Below the pieces are notes generated by a model. The model saw only the letters and a program-made list of their open reading frames with translations, was not told the origin of the DNA and did not search any database. 6,577 nucleotides of DNA. It comes from Actinomycetota bacterium. Its GTDB lineage: Bacteria; Actinomycetota; Actinomycetes; Nanopelagicales; Nanopelagicaceae. The stretch is from positions 1-6,577 of the forward strand of contig CANIAV010000046.1 in NCBI GenBank assembly GCA_947465365.1. The letters are read 5' to 3'. Both the position numbers and the translations under genes were made by a program. Of this stretch, positions 6,174 to 6,577 are shown one piece after another (position 1 is the first letter of the stretch; each line of letters opens with the position of its first letter).

Positions 6174-6577
6174 TTATCTTTTACGAGCGGACTTACGTTT
6201 ACTCAATAGTGAGATTGCAAACTCTTTAAGCGTTGCGATCTCAGTGATCTTTAGCGCGTGAGCGATAAATAAGAAACCAGCACCACCACCGGCTAATACA
6301 AAGGCCAGCCTTAGAACACCGATTAATGGCTTGGCGTCATCGTTATTCCAACCTAGGAAATATGCAAGCGCAAAGAAAGGGAGCATAGATAGAAATGAGG
6401 CAAAATATAAACGCAGGTGCTGGCCCATGAAATGCGAATACTCAAACTTACCAACATGTTTGCCAAGTAAAGAGATAGTTACTACCAGGCCGATGATGTA
6501 GCTAACTGCGAAGGCAATACCCAAGCCAATTGTTACATGTTCACTCTTAACGGTAGCTAAGAAAACGTAAGATAGAA
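6174..6577 (-). CDS. murJ: Lipid II flippase MurJ (MviN), 3' end only
   Basis: The last 134 codons of an integral membrane protein whose 5' end lies beyond base 6577; the frame is open to the edge, starting LSYVFLATVK. A TTG near 6524 can be read as a start but sits in the middle of the open frame and is not one. Hydrophobic segments are visible near 6480-6535 (IGLGIAFAVSYIIGLVVTISLL), 6350-6410 (LYFASFLSMLPFFALAYFL) and 6245-6320 (LAFVLAGGGAGFLFIAHAL). The last is followed by an amphipathic ITEIATLKEF stretch and the basic tail KRKSARKR. This is the usual end of actinobacterial MurJ, which moves lipid II across the cytoplasmic membrane; identity also rests on the cwlM/trx neighbourhood. There is no C-terminal pseudokinase or extracellular domain of the kind found in mycobacterial MurJ (MviN). 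It is probably the first visible gene of the minus-strand transcript. Confidence 0.85.
   Translation of the reverse strand, partial: LSYVFLATVKSEHVTIGLGIAFAVSYIIGLVVTISLLGKHVGKFEYSHFMGQHLRLYFASFLSMLPFFALAYFLGWNNDDAKPLIGVLRLAFVLAGGGAGFLFIAHALKITEIATLKEFAISLLSKRKSARKR

Noticed and set aside
6174..6524. A separate 116-residue membrane protein starting at TTG 6524
   Set aside because: The frame stays open to base 6577 with fitting MurJ-like sequence upstream, so the TTG is an internal leucine codon.
1..6577. Mobile element, toxin-antitoxin, defence or biosynthetic system
   Set aside because: All coding space is filled by recognised housekeeping genes in a known actinobacterial order; I saw no transposase, integrase, terminal repeats or arrays.

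Overview
The window is a chromosomal, origin-proximal housekeeping segment of an actinobacterium. The plus strand carries the end of jag (khpB), rsmG, parA and parB. The minus strand, read right to left, carries the end of murJ, then trxB, trxA, a cwlM-like pseudo-amidase and a class I/II aminotransferase. The pairing of parAB with a convergent trxB-trxA-cwlM block and murJ is the arrangement known from mycobacteria and streptomycetes. The base composition is moderate to low for that phylum: hand counts give 53.5% GC over 121-660 and 40.3% over 1021-1620. Together with compact spacing and missing sigM-type genes, this suggests a streamlined low-GC lineage such as the freshwater acI/Nanopelagicales group. 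The phylum is well supported; the finer placement is inference.

Layout: 1-71 is the 3' end of jag. It is followed by rsmG (81-695), parA (704-1636) and parB (1633-2511), very tightly spaced and probably one transcript. Two parS sites (104-119 and 709-724) lie inside the first codons of rsmG and parA. parB meets the aminotransferase (2514-3773, minus) tail to tail with only 2 bp between stop codons. Then come the cwlM-like gene (3822-4823), trxA (4848-5168), trxB (5230-6150) and a 3' fragment of murJ (6174 to the window edge), all on the minus strand with gaps of 23-61 bp. No stretch over 300 bp lacks a gene, and I see no mobile element, CRISPR array, tRNA or rRNA.

How the genes work together: ParA and ParB with the two parS sites form the origin-segregation system. 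RsmG methylates 16S rRNA and Jag is an RNA-binding protein of the same origin cluster. TrxB and TrxA are a complete NADPH-thioredoxin reducing pair. MurJ is the lipid II flippase, and the CwlM-like protein is probably a cytoplasmic regulator of peptidoglycan precursor supply rather than a hydrolase. The most interesting points are its unusual degeneration and shortened N-terminus, a hairpin directly in front of its start codon, the loss of the usual sigma/anti-sigma genes between trxB and murJ, and a sharp base-composition break inside parA. I did not find a wholly new system.
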